In this document: positions 5,197-6,732 of the stretch, one piece after another
Layout of the letters: each line of letters starts with the position of its first letter
How positions within the stretch are numbered: position 1 is the stretch's first letter
Assembly (NCBI GenBank): GCA_948759685.1
Contig: CAQBGY010000176.1
Location: forward strand, 1-6,732
Origin: an uncultured Eubacterium sp.
Lineage (GTDB): Bacteria; Bacillota_A; Clostridia; Lachnospirales; Lachnospiraceae
Direction of reading: 5' to 3'
DNA: 6,732 nt
Made by a program: the position numbers and the translations under genes
The notes under the pieces: generated by a model
Told to the model about the DNA's origin: nothing
Databases searched by the model: none
Seen by the model: only the letters and a program-made list of their open reading frames with translations

Positions 5197-6624
5197 CTAT
5201 AAGACCGTTATTTCATCATCAAATCCGTCAATTTCCTGCAACACACAGTAGTCAATAAAATCATTTTCAACGGATTTTTTTACTTTGCTACAATGTTTTT
5301 GCCTTTCAGCAGATCGCTCTGTCTTTCCTTCTTCCAAATGTGCTGCACATAAAAAACAATATTTTGCACACCAGCAATTTCTGCACTGTTCCTCAGTTGT
5401 CCTGCCAATATTAAGCAATTTATCAACCTGCTGTACATCAAATCCATTTTCTACGTTACCAATAATCATATCCTTAGATGTTTCACAGACCTTTTCGCAA
5501 GGGTAATAATTTCCTTGTACATCTACAAATAATTTATGTATTCCCGGAATACAAGGTCCACTGGGATGAGAATATTCCTCTTGTAGTCCAGTAACGCTTC
5601 TATTCCTGTATGTAGTTTTTATCTGCCAAAAATATGCCTCAACAATAGAAGAAACATCTATTCCTTTTACTTTTCCATATTTTGAATACAACATCTTAAA
5701 CACTTCATATTCATACTGTTCAAAATATGAATTGCCTGGAAGGAATCTGTCTTTTTCCTTCATACCTTCTCTTGAGATTGAATTATACAGCACCCGATAT
5801 TCCTTTAAATTATCTTCCCGAATAAAAAAATCATTCAGGCATTTCAAATCCATTTCCGGATCAATAACACAGTTAAATTGTATATTATCTTTCTTGTCAG
5901 GATATTTCTGGTGCAGTACTGCAATGTTATCCATAACCGTATCAAAGGAACCTGAATCGTCTATTTTGTGACGATTTTTGTTATGATATTGTCTTGGACC
6001 ATCCAAACTGATGGTTAGCACAAAATCATTGTCCATTAGGAAATCTATCTTATCTTCCGTAAGTAATGTGGCATTCGTTGTGATAAAATACTTAACCTCC
6101 TTGCCATAATATTCGGAAGCAACATATCTAACTATTTCTTTAATCAGTTCAAATTCAATTAACGGCTCACCGCCATAAAAACCAATCTGCGCAGCCGGAA
6201 TGTCATAAGAGTGTAAAATATAATAATCTATTGCCTTTTTTGCCATTTCAAAAGACATTTTCTTGTTACTATGCTGTCTATTATAAAAACCGCCTGAATA
6301 CGGACAATATTCACATTTCAAATTGCATTGCTGTGTCACTTGTAATGTAAGCGACTGTACAGAACTTTCCAAATAATTATTTAATAGTCTGGTCGCTGGA
6401 TGTTCTATTTTCTTCCAACGATGCGCAGATAAAAACCCCATTCTTTTTAGGCAATCTATCTTATCTTCCATTTCAGCAGGTACTGCTATCGGTTTCAATT
6501 TCTCCATTTCATACAAAAAATTGTATATACTTTCCGGTATCCTGACGATTGCATTCGTGTTAAAATCATAAAAATAACAACAGTTATATGTCCGAAAGCA
6601 ATGAATAAATGGTTTTTCTATCAT
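5197..6624 (-). CDS. Radical SAM/SPASM peptide maturase, CcpM-like (copy B)
   Basis: A 475-aa radical SAM enzyme with a C-terminal SPASM domain, probably cytosolic. It is predicted to install thioether or similar crosslinks on a Cys-rich peptide. The [4Fe-4S]/SAM motif CxxxCxxC is at C100, C104 and C107 (TQQCNLKCEYCPYSGG), and GGEP (151-154) is the usual SAM-binding motif. The SPASM region has C358 with G371-x4-C376, then C414-x2-C417-x5-C423-x2-C426 and C445, with extra cysteines at 380 and 419. Residues 1-90 form a leader region that may bind the peptide. The start is the ATG at 6624, preceded by AAAAGGAG at a 9-base spacing. An in-frame TTG 29 codons upstream runs through a hairpin and is unlikely. 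The TAG stop overlaps the next gene's ribosome binding site. Similarity to the clostridial 'Cys-rich peptide radical SAM maturase' family (TIGR04068) is recognised by eye. The exact bond formed is unknown. Confidence 0.9.
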   Translation of the reverse strand: MIEKPFIHCFRTYNCCYFYDFNTNAIVRIPESIYNFLYEMEKLKPIAVPAEMEDKIDCLKRMGFLSAHRWKKIEHPATRLLNNYLESSVQSLTLQVTQQCNLKCEYCPYSGGFYNRQHSNKKMSFEMAKKAIDYYILHSYDIPAAQIGFYGGEPLIEFELIKEIVRYVASEYYGKEVKYFITTNATLLTEDKIDFLMDNDFVLTISLDGPRQYHNKNRHKIDDSGSFDTVMDNIAVLHQKYPDKKDNIQFNCVIDPEMDLKCLNDFFIREDNLKEYRVLYNSISREGMKEKDRFLPGNSYFEQYEYEVFKMLYSKYGKVKGIDVSSIVEAYFWQIKTTYRNRSVTGLQEEYSHPSGPCIPGIHKLFVDVQGNYYPCEKVCETSKDMIIGNVENGFDVQQVDKLLNIGRTTEEQCRNCWCAKYCFLCAAHLEEGKTERSAERQKHCSKVKKSVENDFIDYCVLQEIDGFDDEITVL

Positions 6625-6646
6625 GATATATCTCTCCTTTTGTAAA

Positions 6647-6678
6647 GTATGGCATCTGCCAATCCACAGATGCCATAC
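6647..6678 (-). terminator. Perfect 12-bp hairpin upstream of copy B maturase
   Basis: On the minus strand GTATGGCATCTG, an 8-base loop and CAGATGCCATAC form a perfect 12-bp stem, followed by TTTACAAAAGGAG, the maturase's ribosome binding site. There is no proper U-run. The position matches the hairpin at 2536-2581 before the other maturase, so it probably has the same role: attenuation, or protection of an upstream precursor mRNA end. Confidence 0.7.
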
Positions 6679-6695
6679 CCCCATATGCACCAACT

Positions 6696-6731
6696 TTAGG
6701 AAAATTGACAAAGTTGCTGTCTGGGGATTTT
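6696..6731 (-). CDS. Possible 3' end of a second precursor gene
   Basis: A minus-strand frame open from the window edge reads KIPRQQLCQFS and stops at the TAA at 6698-6696, 17 bases before the hairpin. The precursor at 2609-2791 stops at a similar distance before its hairpin. Only position supports this: no family motif is visible in 11 residues, and another TAA in a different frame at 6732-6730 could be the real end instead. Confidence 0.22.
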   Translation of the reverse strand, partial: KIPRQQLCQFS

Positions 6732-6732
6732 A

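Noticed and set aside
1102..6624. Direct repeat or recent duplication of DNA between the two cassettes
   Set aside because: Similarity is at protein level only. Apart from short conserved motif regions the DNA differs, so this is old paralogy, not a repeat.
6625..6711. N-terminal extension of the copy B maturase from a TTG start
   Set aside because: The extra 29 codons run through the 12-bp hairpin and the ribosome binding site. The ATG at 6624 gives a length and N-terminus matching the paralogue.
1..6732. CRISPR array, insertion sequence, tRNA or rRNA
   Set aside because: No regularly spaced repeats, transposase-like frames, terminal inverted repeats or RNA gene signatures were seen.

Overview
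The window is AT-rich and every supported gene lies on the minus strand. The genes are tightly packed, have strong GGAGG-type ribosome binding sites, and belong to families known mainly from Clostridia. This points to an anaerobic Firmicute, probably a Lachnospiraceae/Clostridiales member. There is no rRNA, tRNA, CRISPR array or transposase from which to name a species.

The content is a natural-product (ribosomal peptide, RiPP) locus with two paralogous copies of a maturation cassette in tandem. In transcription order (high to low coordinates), copy B is a radical SAM/SPASM maturase (5197-6624), a TIGR04066-type peptide-maturation protein with an unusual P-loop (4149-5186), and a small acyl-carrier-related protein (3903-4136). 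A terminator-like hairpin (3861-3902) follows. Next comes a stand-alone 280-aa helical protein resembling DUF6033 (2943-3785). Copy A then starts with a 60-aa Cys-rich precursor peptide (2609-2791), followed by a second radical SAM/SPASM maturase (1102-2520) and a second TIGR04066-type protein (31-1086). The first seven codons of another gene run off the left edge (1-23). By analogy with copy B that gene should be the second acyl-carrier-like protein, but too little is visible to tell.

The parts match a clostridial peptide-modification system defined bioinformatically: a CLI_3235-type bacteriocin-like precursor, the maturase CcpM, a TIGR04066 protein and an ACP-related protein. The proposed working model is that the radical SAM enzyme crosslinks cysteines of the precursor. 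The P-loop-like protein and the carrier-like protein would assist in a way not yet described. No protease, exporter or immunity gene is visible.

The most unusual points are these. The cassette is duplicated with only one complete precursor in view. The carrier-like protein has alanine where the phosphopantetheine serine should be. Both TIGR04066-type proteins have GKF instead of GK[S/T] in the P-loop. Each maturase gene is preceded by a stable hairpin just upstream of its ribosome binding site. The hairpin at 6647-6678 suggests that a second precursor gene ends at or just beyond the right edge. Family names are from memory of the sequences and were not searched.
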